From NCBI GenBank assembly GCA_905221605.1, contig CAJNDS010000913.1, forward strand, positions 124,501 through 188,500: a DNA stretch of 64,000 nt, in the 5' to 3' direction. Positions 11,890 to 23,142 of the stretch are shown in pieces. Positions within the stretch are counted from its first letter, which is position 1. Each line of letters starts with the position of its first letter. The DNA comes from Symbiodinium natans (Eukaryota > Sar > Dinophyceae > Suessiales > Symbiodiniaceae). The notes below the pieces were generated by a model. The model had not been told where the DNA came from. It did not search any database and saw nothing but the letters and a program-made list of their open reading frames with translations. The position numbers were made by a program, and so were the translations under genes.

Positions 11890-13475
11890 GTGCCAGCCTC
11901 ACAGAGAGCGGCTGAAGGTCAGAACAGGTTCTACTTGGATGCCTTTACGGAGGTGTGCAACTGCGCAGCCCTGTGCATACAGAATAGTCCACTATATCAT
12001 TGAACCAGAGGGCAGAGGTGACGCTGCCAGGTGACCGACCCAAACGATGCAAAGGGTGTGCAAGCGTCACGGCCTCATCTCGGGCTAGCCGACGCGCAGC
12101 CTTCGTTTCGATCTGGGTCTTGCAGCTCTTGCAACTCTCCTCTGATTTTCACGCGTTTTTCTCTGCGATACTCCCCGGATAAACTGACCCAACTGTACCG
12201 ACGCCAGTTACATCCCAACCAGCAGTACCTTTAGAGCAACGTCTCTGCCAGTCTGCTGCGAAGGAAAGGCATCCCTTTCCTCGTCGACGAAAGCCAAGCC
12301 AAGGACATTGCTTGCTTGGATTCTTGTTTTACGCTTTACACTGCATCTTTACACTATGAATGCCATGGCCGGTCGAAGGGAGAGGCAGACGCAGTCTTTG
12401 TAAGGGAGGGGATTGGCTGTAAGCCGTCAAGCCCTGAACACACACAAGGTCCAAGCATCAGGGTTGGCCAATGCTGCCAAGCCAATCGGGACAGACCCTA
12501 AGCCCCAGAGTAGGGACGTGCTTTGGGCGTCTGGGTGTCGGTTGAATGTGGCAATCACGTGCTGAAATTCTGCTGAACAAGATCTGGCTTTCGGATGTCG
12601 CCGAGGATAAGGTTCTTGAGCGTCCAGATGTGTCGAGTCTGGCCTTTTGCGAGCTGGGCTAGGCGTCTGAAAGGAAACAAACAGTCAACTAACCATAACA
12701 GTCTCATACTGTGTGACTCATACTGAACTGGCGTGAGAGCTCAAACCCGCAGTATAAAAACGGAACGTGATGCGAAGCAGATTAAGCTGACGACCTTGGC
12801 ACATGCTCAGGACCAAGCAAACAGAATGCGCCTTGAATGCATCGAGCGGCAAGCTGCAAACCCCACATGGCTGTCAGACCCTGTTAGCTGAGGTCCTATG
12901 AAGAATTCAAGGACCTGTTGCAACAATATCATGTGGACTTGTCCAAATTTGGCAAGGCACGCGCAGTCTTCGAGCAGTTTTTCGAGTGAAGCCTTTCAAT
13001 CCTCTTGTTAGCCCGGGTTGTTCCACTACGATGCGGAGCTGTGCCAACAGGGGAACATGAAGCCATTGCAAAAGTTTTTCGAGTCAGTGGTAATCGAAGA
13101 AAAGCTGGGACCCCAGCAGTTTGCAAGTGGTGGGCTGGACTATGTTAGGGACGCCGCGACTGCCACTGTCCTTTTGTTGCTCTCGAGGTGCTTCCTGCAG
13201 CTCCGGGGCAATGTCTTGCAACGCTATGTCGAACTCGTTAGGGTTCACTTGCGCCTCTTGCCATGTCAAGACAATGGGTCATCATGGTTCATCATGTGCT
13301 TGGGATTCGGCACAGGAAGGAGAAGCTAAGGTTTTCGCAACGACGACGGCCGCTTGCAGGAGCTCCGGATCAAGACGGAGTGCCAGCCCCAGCACTTCAC
13401 GGAGTCTGTAGGTCAAGGTTACGACATGACGTACCTAAAGTCTGTCCTGGAGCTGTAGAGAGCGGCATGTGCTGA
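11890..13475 (+). CDS. Dinoflagellate-type domain of unknown function, copy A (possibly decayed)
   Basis: Short coding-like exons: about 11890-11980 (AEGQNRFYLDAFTEVCNCAA), about 12756-12894 (charged, LAHAQDQANRMRLECIERQA), about 12905-12990 (EEFKDLLQQYHVDLSKFGKA) and about 13209-13420 (VELVRVHLRLL, then KEKLRF and a D-x-DGVPAPALH segment). The order (a 'yhvDLSKFGK' helix, then a 'LVRVV-V-L' strand, then a 'KEKLRF' block) matches a domain I recall from multi-domain dinoflagellate proteins; I cannot give an accession. The last block is read in two frames, so this copy may be broken or may hold an unrecognised intron. The function is unknown. Copies B1 and B2 lie just beyond CDC123. Confidence 0.4.
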
Positions 13476-14142
13476 GGACGACCGACTGGGGCACAGAGCG
13501 CGAGCGGAATCAACTGTTGGCCATGGTAGGGCGCAGAGTCGTCACATGTGCTCAGGTCCTGTCGAGACTGTTGTTGATCTTGTGCGTCAGGTCATGAGGC
13601 TCAAGGACCAAGGAAGCTGGAAGCAGGTTCACTTGGCAGTCGCCAACATGGCACAATTTCATGCAAGTACTTCCACAAGTACTGGCCAGCTCCACAGTGT
13701 TCTTGACAGGCTCTTGAGCGGTGTTTAGAGCAAAAGTTTTCAATATCGCCAGCTGCCGTAGCCTCAGTTTCTGGAGAGAGAGCAGCTGCCGTAAGGATGA
13801 TGGTTGAAGTAATCTGCTGAGGCCCAAGACAGCCTTTTTCACGTCGCAAAAGATGTGCCTCGGTAGCAAGGGCTGTCCTCTTATAGCACGCTGAGAAGGT
13901 TTTCAAGCGTGACCAGGGAGCATCACAAGTCCAACCGGTCGAAATGGCACCCCACCATCCTTGGTGCTGGATTGCAAACTGCAGCTTTTTCGAAATGCCT
14001 CGGCCAGCTGACGCCTTGCAGCATGAGCACCGTCGACAATTCATGATCATACCTGGTAGTGCTTGCTGCGAATTGCAGGTGCTGTGGAAAACACTAGATT
14101 CACTGTATACCATATTCGCTCGCACAGTAGAATACCCTAGCC

Positions 14143-15239
14143 ATGGCAATCGACCTCAACCAGCCTGGAGAGCAGGAGGATGGGAACTCTCAAGGGACTC
14201 AAGGGGACATGATTGAGGAGGAAGTGCTGGCTTGTCAATTCGCATGCTGGTTTCCGACGTGCCTTGGCTCTAGACAGGCTTTTGTACAGCGGCATGCCGT
14301 ATTTCGTTTGGAGCCGTAGGAAGTGGAATAAGGTTCAAAGACGTGACCTTCAAGAGCGAGATCATCGCCTTGTCAGAAAACTTCGTGAAGTACCTCTTGG
14401 CAGATGGGATTCACGTGCCGCTGCCCAAGCCGAAAGATTCCGACGAAGCGAGTGATGGCAGCTGGGGGTCTGGTGGCGATTCTGATGATGAAGCTCGAGA
14501 TCCTGAGGGAGTCTTTGATTTCCCGGAGTTGGAGAGTGCTGTTCGGGCTGCCATCTCGCGGCTGAATGGACAAGTCATTCCGAAGCTTAACTGGAGCGCC
14601 CCAAAAGATGCACACTGGATTCATGGCAGCTTGAAGTGCTGTTCGCCAACAGAAGTTTTCACGTTGCTAAAGGCCTCGGACTTCGTGTCGCACGACTTGT
14701 GCCATGCTTTTGACCACACTGCCTCCTCGCGGAGACGACCTGATGCTTTCACCTTGGTTCTGCGCCGCTGGCATTCGCTCCATGAGTCTAGCGAGTTCAG
14801 GGCCTTCGTTCGAGATGCTGAACTCTTGGCAATTTCTCAGCGGCAGACGGGCGGCTTTTTTGAACACCTGCTGAACACAGAAGAGGCCGAAGCCATCCAG
14901 GCTGCAATCCGAGAATTCTTTGAGCAAAAGTTGCGCGGCCGCTTCGGCTTGAAACGGTACGTCTTTGACGTGTATGTAGACATACCTCCCAGGCGACGCG
15001 TTTGGCTGATGGACTTCTCTCCATGGGGTCCGACAACAGATGCATGCCTCTTCGACTGGGAAGACCTTTCAGAGATGGCCCAGGCATCCCCCGCATCCCC
15101 CGAGTTTCGAGTGGTTCAGAGCGAAGCCGATCGACGGGGGCGGCTGGAGAACTTCCACCAAATTCCCTTGGAGCTGGCGGAGATGGGCTCCAAAGAAGGA
15201 TTAGCGGAACTGCTGGAGAAGGCCGTGCCATGCCTCTGA
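14143..15239 (+). CDS. CDC123: CDC123 (D123 family), eIF2 complex assembly factor, two exons
   Basis: CDC123 is a cytosolic ATP-grasp-like protein that helps assemble the eIF2 alpha-beta-gamma complex for translation initiation. Exon 1 is 14143-14258, exon 2 is 14333-15239, and the 74-base GT-AG intron falls inside the family's first motif: CQFACWFPT joins FKDVTFKSEIIAL exactly. The product is 340 residues, the normal family length. Conserved blocks: KLNWSAPKDAHWI (about 123-135), TLVLRRWHSL, EFRAFVRDAELLAISQR (about 193-209), YVFDVYVD (about 248-255) and WLMDFSPWGPTTD (about 263-275). An acidic insert (DSDEASDG...GDSDDEA) sits where other members also carry a linker. The start ATG (ccATGg) follows a CCCTAG that could serve as a trans-splice acceptor. 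No break or missing key residue is seen. Confidence 0.93.
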
Positions 15240-15890
15240 GTGCATCCGAGGGCGCCTCTTGCCAAGTCTGTGCTTGCAGCCTGCAATTGTGCCACTTCGT
15301 GCCATCTCTCTCTCATTGCATAGCCGATGTTTTTTGAGCACTGTTCGTGTTTCTGCAGCGTGCAGGCAGATAAGCTCCTGGCGCAGAAGGAGGAGCAGTC
15401 GTGAGACCCTGGTGAACCCCGGGCAATCTAGCAGCTAGAAGTTGCCGAGCTCGCCGCTGGCTGCTAGCGAAAACACTTTAGCTCGATTCCGGCTTTGAGA
15501 ATCAGCAAGCAGATTCAGCCCCTAGTCCGAACCCACCAAGCAACAAGAAGCGCAGCACAACACATCACTCTATGTCAACGCATGTACCTCCATGCCAGGA
15601 GCAAAGCACCCGGCGTTGGCTATTTGACTATGGTTGCTAAGTACTAGGATATCTTTGTGGGCCAACACAGAGGCACGTACAGATGTTACTATAAGTCGAG
15701 GCCCAAGTTCGCTTTAATCGTGGGCTCCTAGTCCTAGAGTGTCAGTGGTCCCTGCATACTGTAGACGTGCAGATGTAGTGCAGAGGAGCACAGATGCAGG
15801 AACCCTGGGGCATTTAGCCCGAACTACACAACTTCCTTCTACCCCCTACACCCCTGCCTGTGAAACCTGCACTTCTTGAAAACTTCCCTT

Positions 15891-15989
15891 TCTGAGGCGT
15901 ACAAGTATGAGGAGTACAGCGCGGAATCTGAGACAGTGCCAGACATGACGACCACTTACAAGACCCACAATGTTGTCGTGACCATCAAG
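15891..15989 (+). CDS. Dinoflagellate-type domain of unknown function, C-terminal fragment (copy B1)
   Basis: A 33-codon exon, SEAYKYEEYSAESETVPD then MTTTYKTHNVVVTIK, followed by AAG|GC, a GC donor like others in this window. The pattern 'x-x-PGL/PDM-x-T-x-Y-x-x-H-x-V-x-V-x-I/L' matches the end of the domain seen complete at 17466-17561. Upstream is CDC123, not the front half of the domain, so this is either an orphan fragment or belongs to a gene whose first exons I cannot see. Confidence 0.45.
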
Positions 15990-16436
15990 GCACGAGGGCG
16001 CAGACGGCGGTATGCTTCAGCAGCGCAAGTCACTGGCACAGGACAAGACGCGAAGGGAGCTATCGAGCATGGGTCTTCCGGCTGGCGAGGCGGTCGCAGC
16101 CACCTTTGCCATGCGCACTGATGCAAACGACTAGTGACTAGCTGCACCCGTCTGGGGGTCTCGTCGCACGATAGTAGGTCAAGAGTCAAGAGCTTCTCGA
16201 AATGGCAGACATGCAACCCATTCATGGAATGGCCATGCAGGACTTTAGCACCGAAGATGGCAAGACAAGGCACCCCAGCTTTGCGTCCGGCAAGCGTGCA
16301 TACAGTGGAGCTTGACGAATCTAAGGTGGACATGGGCACCTGCGGGGCTCCTGGTTCTGAGTTGTTCCAGCGTGAGAGCTGAAAACACAGCAGCTTGAAA
16401 CATTTGAAACCTTCCACAAGCCAGGTCGAGAACAAC

Positions 16437-17687
16437 AAGGAAGATGAGCTTATGCAGCTTCTTTCCCAACACGGTGTCCTGATCATGTTTTATAACGAGA
16501 CGAATCTCTATTCAGCCGGCAGTTCTGCACTGGACCATGTCTGCAACGGCTTGATGCAGTCCATGTAGAGAGCATCCCCGCCGCCAGGAATTGATGTTGC
16601 TGAGTTCACATGGCAGAGCTTTGTGGAGCTCTACTCGGAGGCATGCGAGTTTGCTTCGGTCATGTTCACGGAGGCAAGTAGGGGAAGTTTTCGGCAAGCT
16701 TGTTTCGAGACCTGGTGCAGGTCTACGAGAAGTCCTTGTCGACCGTACAGGTTGTTGATGGACAACTTGTGCGCAAGGTGAAGGTTGTGAAAGTCTGGCT
16801 TGAGGCGAACTTGTTCAGCCAGAAGTGGCTTGGCAGGCAGTTGTGCCCTTTTTCTTCGTTGAACGGTGCACAACAATTTAGAAAATTTGAAATCCTTACC
16901 TACAAGTATCAAAGCCAAGGCATGTGTTGATTCTCAAGACCAAGCAGCAACAAGGCCTTGCCTGCTTGGAGAGCCACCTTGTGCCTCCATTCTCGTTGAG
17001 ATCTTTCCTTGATCTTTCCCTCAAATCTAGATCGCCGACATCGCAGTATGAGCTCTCACTCCACAGCGCCAGGGCGTGTACAGCACCTTCGCAACATCAG
17101 AACCTTGTCGATGCGAATGCGGGCCGTCCAGCAGTGGTCAGATGCTGTGGCTGAGGCAATCTGGGTGTGTTGCTGACGAATAAAAGTTGTGCGGGTGTGT
17201 GCGTTTGTGCTTGCACCTGTGGGTGCGCGCTTCACAAGAGTTGAAGTGGCTTAAGTCTGGCAAAGTCCGATTGTCTGATGCAAGGGGGTGGGGCCGGGCG
17301 GAGGCACTCTTTCTGCGTCTCGGCATCCCGGAGCAGCAGCAGAAGAACATGCTGAGCGTGACCAATTCTGAGACCCGAGAAGAGGCCTGGCCTCGCCTCA
17401 GAGGTTGTTTTTTGGCGAGCGTCGCTAGGGCACAAGAGGGGGGACAGCAGGGAGCACTCTTGCAGGTGGAGTTCTCGGTCAGTTTCCCCGGCCTGAAAAC
17501 TGTGTACACCATCATGGAGGTTCGCTGTGAGGTGCTGAATCCACAGGACCCCAATTTGCAAGATCGTCGGCTGTGGATGCTAGCATGCTGTTGCCACGTG
17601 GCCAAAAGCAAGCGGCAATGACAGGACCAACGTTGGCAGTACATCGGGTTGCCGTCTGCGGAGGATTTCACATTCTGCCGGCAGGAC
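16437..17687 (+). CDS. Dinoflagellate-type domain of unknown function, copy B2
   Basis: Exons in order: about 16437-16550 (NKEDELMQLLSQHGVL), about 16582-16680 (DVAEFTWQSFVELYSEACEF), about 16700-16880 (LVQVYEKSLSTVQVVDGQLV, then RKVKVVKVWLEANLF), about 17217-17384 (RLGIPEQQQKNMLSVTNSET), 17466-17561 (SVSFPGLKTVYTIMEVRCEV, then LNPQDPNLQ) and 17640-17687 (YIGLPSAEDFTFCR). The last three join in phase across a GC-AG intron (17385-17465) and an apparent GA-AG intron (17562-17639). I recall this arrangement from dinoflagellate proteins but know no function. The N-terminal exons are less secure than the last three. Confidence 0.55.
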
Positions 17688-18015
17688 AGATTATGCCGAA
17701 AGGCGTTTTTGTGACATGCTCCCTTCCAGTGGTCGAGTGGTTCAGTCACATCATAGCGAGGAGCAGTTAGCAACTGGCGAGTACGACATGATTCTCACTA
17801 GGTGTGGCCCCTGTTTCGGTGCCTCGTTGACATCATGGCCGTCGTGGCCCATGCTGAGACCGAGTCCTTGGCACCGCGGCGTGGGCTCAATCAGCGGAAG
17901 CAAGTAGGATCCAGGCGCAATAAGTGTTAGGAGCGTCGTATTGGCAGCCAGCACTTGTCAATCTAGCTCAAGCCGGGCACTTCAAGCATTGTCGGAACCG
18001 GGGCGATTGCCGCAC

Positions 18016-20917
18016 ATGGCCTTTGAGTTCAGCCTGTTCAGCGTGCTTGCCTGCCTGTGCCTGGTGGTGTCAGCTGCGCAAATTTCTTTGGGAGCTGTGC
18101 TTTGCCTACTTATAGTGGCGGGGCTGGCCATTCGTGCCTATGTGGGTGTCCCTCCTACACTGAAAGGCAATATGCTCCCTCGGCGGCGCCCGGATTGGTC
18201 TTGGCATGGTTTGCTTATCGATATGTTTGCCTAACAGTGAATGTCTGGGGACAATCTTCAGACTAAGTGTCCAGTGCCTCAAACAGCAGACTTTGGATCG
18301 ATGTTCCTCGTATGGTGAGCATGGGTCCAGAACCTTCCACATCCGTCTACTTCCTCCCTTCTTGTTGCCCAATGTCGCCATCTGAGATACGGCGGCAAAC
18401 GCTTTGAGCTGATCGCAATGCCCGTGAACCACTTTGGTGAGAAGGTTCGCTTCTGCTTGGACCTGCTTGGCTCCTCATCTATAGGGAATGGGATGTGCTG
18501 GGAGATGGGATGAGCGGGTATGACAGGTGGAACCTTGCAACCTGGTGGTTGCTAGTTTTCGTTTGCTGCAACTTAGCCTGAAGTCTCGGCTCTTGCGTTC
18601 AATGATTGAAGGCTCAAAAGGTTGAGTTACTCGAACCTCTTCTGAAGCGATCGCTTCAACTTAGCTGGCTGCGGTGCTTCCTGTTTGGACAAGGTCTCCC
18701 CTATGAAGAGACCACATACTGCGGCATTTTGAACATCCTTCTCTTCGGTCAGTCGGTGCCACAACTGAACGACAGGACCGTGTCATGCTGCGATTTCATT
18801 TGTGATCTCAGGTATGGGGGGAATCAGAAGCTGCAAGTCAGTAATTCCCAGGCAGAAACCAACTACAAATCAGAAACAGTGAGTTAATTGCAGCAGAAAG
18901 CAAGCATCAGAAGCCGGCACGTAACAGAAGGGTAGGATGCGGGCGGGGACGGGGGGTAGTGGCCAAGAAGAGCATCCACTGGTTTCTACTCAGCCGTGCC
19001 CTGAAGTAGCTGTTTCCAAATCAGTCGTTTGGTTCTCGTCATCGCCGTTCTGGTTTCCGATGCTTTCAGCTTGCGTCAACTTTGCCAGGCAAAGCTGCAG
19101 CCACATCGGCAATTCCGACGAAATCTTGCGATACCTATATGGCTTGTACTCCGCAAGCAACAAGGCGGCAGAGGCATTCCTCAAGCAGACGGAAGCAACC
19201 CTTGAATGGGAGCTCGTCTTGACACTTTGCTGACTTTGCTCATGTGCATAGGCCTTCCTCCATTGCGGAGACCATGCTTGCTGGATCGTGTTGGTAATTA
19301 GTTTATGCGACAGACATATCGCTTTGGTGTCATTTTGCTTGCTCATGCTTGCTCGGGCTGGGCATTGGGATGCCTCCCCGTGACATTTGCATCATTTTGT
19401 CAGTGGACACGCCGTCGCCGCGTCGCTAAGGAACAAACTGGGCCATGCAATCCAGGGCTGGGCATACTACTACCTGCTTGGCAAGGGATTCTCAAGTGAG
19501 CTGCTTGGCCTGATGAGGTCGGAGCTGTAATTTTGGGCATGAAGTGAGATGATGTGAAAATGCGAAGGTTCGCCTTGGTTTGCTGGGGCGTGTACGACGA
19601 GAAATGCCCCCTCGTACAGCGATGTCAGCACCTTACAGTCGAAGCTCATACACCGTTATGCGCTGGATCCAATGCTCTGGTCCGAATGGTTTGAAGTCGG
19701 TCAGGCCTGATGAAAGCCTGCACTGCGCCGGTCAAAGCCTTCATGCGCTCGGCCTTCAAGCTGGATCGTTCGTCTCTGCGAGATGAGCGCAAAGCCATCA
19801 TAGACGAGGCCTTGACGCGCGTTGATGCGGCAGTTGGTCCCGATGGTAAGGGATACATCGTGGGGGACCAGTTAACCTATGTCGACATCACCTTTGCTTC
19901 TCTCGTGGCCCCCCTTATGGCCAATGGCTTCCTCTTTCAGGAGCACAGGGTCCACTCAACCACAAGTTGTGCAGGGAATGTACTTTCCCAAACAGTGTGC
20001 CACCACTATGGGGTTCCAACGTTATCCCGTGCACGATGCCCCGTGCACGACCCCCCGTGCACGATCCGTGCTCGAAATGTTGCTCCCACCTCCAGCGTGC
20101 GTTCACGTTTTGAGGCTTGCGTTGCTCCGTGTCGCCAACACGGCAGACGTGTATGTTCCTGTGCTCCGGGACTTTGGGCTGTGGGATGGGCCAATGGGTT
20201 GGCTTCAAGACTCCGGTCTACGGAGTCAACGGAATGCATTTCGTGGTGCCGCAGACGGCGCTCGAGCCTCGGTCCCGTGCGCATTCTCCCTGTCATGCTG
20301 CACACAGCAAGTGTCGTCGCTTTGGGCCTTGCGGTGGTCTTGGAATGCTTTAGATAGAGGGCTTGGAGGGCTTTGGGCAGTCATACTGCAAGCAGCCACC
20401 TTGTTCCCAAATTGCCTCCGGAGTCCAAGATGTTGCACGCTTGAGAATGGAAATGGGCTGCTGCGGGAACTGATAAGTTTACAAAGCATCAGAATCATCA
20501 GATCGTCCCAATATCAAGTTATTGAATTCGTAGAAAACAAGGGGGAGTCACGACCCTCAGCCCGAGGACCCTTGCCTTTGGGCCCGTGGGCGCTTTCGCT
20601 CTTTTGCAGAAGCCGGCAACCGTGGCACAGCCAGAACTCTGCCCCCCGAGGTTCAGGCGCCCTCTCACTGATGTGTATCCAAGCGACGCTGTGTCAACGG
20701 AACAGAAACCTCATTGCTTCCCGCAGGTGTTCGAGCAGGATCTTGCACGCAGGCTGGGCACGAAGAAGTTTCTCAAGAGTTTCTCAAGATCTTCTCTTCC
20801 AACATGCTTTCATTGACCAGACCTCGCTGACCTAACCCTGAGCATTTGATTGCCCAAAGGCCATGTGGCAAGTTCGTCACTCGCATTTACAACTCGTACC
20901 GGAGCAAGATTTTATGA
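18016..20917 (+). CDS. Glutathione S-transferase-like protein with N-terminal membrane anchor, multi-exon
   Basis: Conjugates glutathione to electrophiles, or is a membrane-held relative. ATG at 18016 starts MAFEFSLFSVLACLCLVVSA and a second hydrophobic stretch (to about residue 46). Thioredoxin-fold part: exon to 18811 with GQGLPYEE and GQSVPQLNDRTVSCCDFICD, ending at a GT donor. Helical domain: about 19090-19210 (GNSDEILRYLYGLY, AEAFLKQTEATLEWE), about 19430-19492 (NKLGHAIQGWAYYYLLGKGF), about 19580-19620 (WGVYDEKCPLVQR) and about 19710-19945 (EALTRVDAAVGPDGKGYIVG, then DQLTYVDITFASLVAPL). The final exon ends CGKFVTRIYNSYRSKIL with the stop at 20915-20917. The GDQLTYVDITFASL block and the terminal Y-x-x-Y-R fit GST. 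I cannot place the exon between 19950 and 20850. Joining the anchor exon to the GST exons is an inference from order and strand. Confidence 0.6.
20029..20062. repeat. 14-base tandem repeat with palindromic GTGCAC core, three copies
   Basis: GTGCAC occurs at 20029, 20043 and 20057, exactly 14 bases apart, in units of the form CCGTGCACGAnnCC. It lies in a probable intron of the GST-like gene. Confidence 0.7.
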
Positions 20918-22362
20918 GCGACCATCTGCTGGGACTGTGGTTCGCACAGAGCTCGCAGCCGCTTCGCAGCTGCAGCGCGTGCTTAACCTGTGGTTCGATG
21001 ATCTTCGATGCTCCCTGTGGCAGATGTGCCAGAAAGACTTGTCTGCGTGTGACGGTGCAGAAAGCATCAAGGGCGACTGCACGTTCATTAGACGTGGGCT
21101 TTAAAGTGCAGCTCGAAGCAGTTCTTCCAGCTGCTAGCTGCCGCAAAAGGTTCAATGCACAAGCTTTGGTTTCGGGGCTCTCACAGGTACTAGTTCTCTC
21201 TCATTCTGGCATGTGTACATCATTTGTCCTTGTGCTGGGCCGAGCAACAGTTGAACAATAGATTCAATAGACTGTTTATTTGTCACCCTTAGCTGGCGCC
21301 TGTTTGCGTCAGTTCCTGCTTTCGGATACTGCGGCTAGGCATGCTCCTTGTTAGAGACCTTTCTTCTGGGACCCTTACAGCATTAAACCCATGCAGCTGT
21401 TGGCGCTGCCAAACTTGCCATGCTTCATTTAATGACCGTCTACTGACTTGACTCAGAATTTAATTTAACGGCTTTGGTACTCACATGCCTGCCAGGTGGG
21501 GATGGACAAATGCTGCCGAGATAGAGCTCCCGGACTGCAATGTACGCAAGGCAATGCTTTCTAGATCCGCAAACAGAAAACTTCGGCACTCCGGATTTTG
21601 TCCACTTTTGATGCAGCGTAAGGTATGAATCTCGTAAAGGTCTCAAAAGGTACCGCGCTCAGTGGCTCAGTTCTCAATGCTTCCGCGTTTACTGTTCAGT
21701 GGCTGCAGGCCCAGCCATTACGACGAACATGCGCAAGATGAATCATTTGCAATGCATCTTGATAAGAGCAAGAAGCAGGCCGGTCAATCTCGGGTAGCTG
21801 AGTGAGGCTGCGTGACTTGTTTTGGTCCGCCGACAGGTGGTCCCTCCTGACCCTCTACCGGTAAGCGCGAAGCCTACTGTCGAGCTACGTCCGTGCGAGA
21901 GAGATTATCTAACATCCATGTATGTCTCCGTGTGCACCAGCAACCTTGGGCATTGCAGATGAGCTTAGGTGGCAAGGATGAGCTGCTGATCATGCGGGCT
22001 GGGCACTTGGATCCCTGATCAAAGGGCAGGGAGCCGTTTCGCAAGGGTGGCTGACAATCAGAGATGGTCTTCGCCTTGGGAACAGCAGACATAGGTCATG
22101 GACGGGAAGACAACTGACTGGATGCGAGCCCGTGTGAGACTTAGATTCAGAGCCGTCTTTAAGGCTTAAGCACATCTTAAGCACATAATTGTAGCAAGTG
22201 CACTGGGGTGGCACGAGCATTCTTCAGGCCGAGCTGCCGAGCAGATTCGAAGTCCGACTTACACAACGAAGGCGCCCACGAGAACCGTCACGAAATGTCA
22301 CGAAGTTAGCGTTGCTGTTGCGGAGAGTCGGCCAACGTAGAGCAGTAAGATCAGCTGCAAGC
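20918..22362. other. Spacer after the GST-like gene, no gene recognised
   Basis: No family motif was found on either strand. Short open frames overlap without a consistent splice-linked reading. Confidence 0.35.
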
Positions 22363-22446
22363 ATGCGCTTGAGCCCGGAGGACTTCTACAGTGATCTGGT
22401 GGCGGCTTTCCCTGAATTGCGACTGTACTGCGTCCACGACTTATAA
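22363..22446 (+). CDS. Possible terminal exon of an unidentified gene
   Basis: MRLSPEDFYSDLVAAF continues to PELRLYCVHDL and a stop at 22444-22446. Acid and aromatic residue use looks protein-like. It is the last coding-like piece before the gap. No family is recognised and no upstream exon could be tied to it. Confidence 0.25.
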   Translation: MRLSPEDFYSDLVAAFPELRLYCVHDL

Positions 22447-22557
22447 GCAATCTATTCATGCAGTCGGAGTTGCCAAGACATTCTCGTAGCGCAAGCAGAA
22501 AACATCGCCTCTTGCGAAGAGATCTGGTTGTGCTGGAGTTGAATCAGGTGGTTCGGG

Positions 22558-22657
22558 NNNNNNNNNNNNNNNNNNNNNNNNNNNNNNNNNNNNNNNNNNN
22601 NNNNNNNNNNNNNNNNNNNNNNNNNNNNNNNNNNNNNNNNNNNNNNNNNNNNNNNNN
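22558..22657. other. Assembly gap (100 N)
   Basis: Exactly 100 N, the usual placeholder for a gap of unknown size. Any open frame drawn across it is an artefact. Confidence 0.98.

Positions 22658-22695
<38 letters not shown>
22658..22695. repeat. Poly-C run of 38 at the gap edge
   Basis: Thirty-eight consecutive C directly abut the gap. A G/C homopolymer of this length is a likely cause of the break in assembly. Confidence 0.95.
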
Positions 22696-22696
<1 letters not shown>

Positions 22697-23142
22697 TTCT
22701 TTTGCAAGAGTACTGAATACTCAGGCCTTGAGCTCGGTCGCCGAGCATGGAGCCGCGATCCTCTGCCCCGCTGTTCCAATTTCACACATGTGGCTTCCAT
22801 CACGGCTCCGACAGCATGCTGCAACTGCAGTAGACATTGTCGCGGTTTGTATTGTGTACAAGAGCTTGCTCGCAGTATACTCAGATGAAAGAATGCACAG
22901 CTGAGTAGCACAACTGTCGTAACAGTAGCACAGCTGTAGTAACTGTGGCACAACCTCTGCTCTCAACTCTAAGCACGCCGAAACGCGCCTGCCATGTCGA
23001 ACCAGACCTGAGATTCGACTCCAAGTGATGCAAGGAGGCTTTCACCATGGGGGCACGTCAGTCACCCGTATACTCTCACTCAAATTAACCAACAAAAATG
23101 CACCTCTCCAACACTGGAAAAATGACAGAAATGTCTCTGCTC

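Noticed and set aside
22452-22953. Open frames crossing the N block with poly-Gly/poly-Pro
   Set aside because: Artefact of translating N and a poly-C run.
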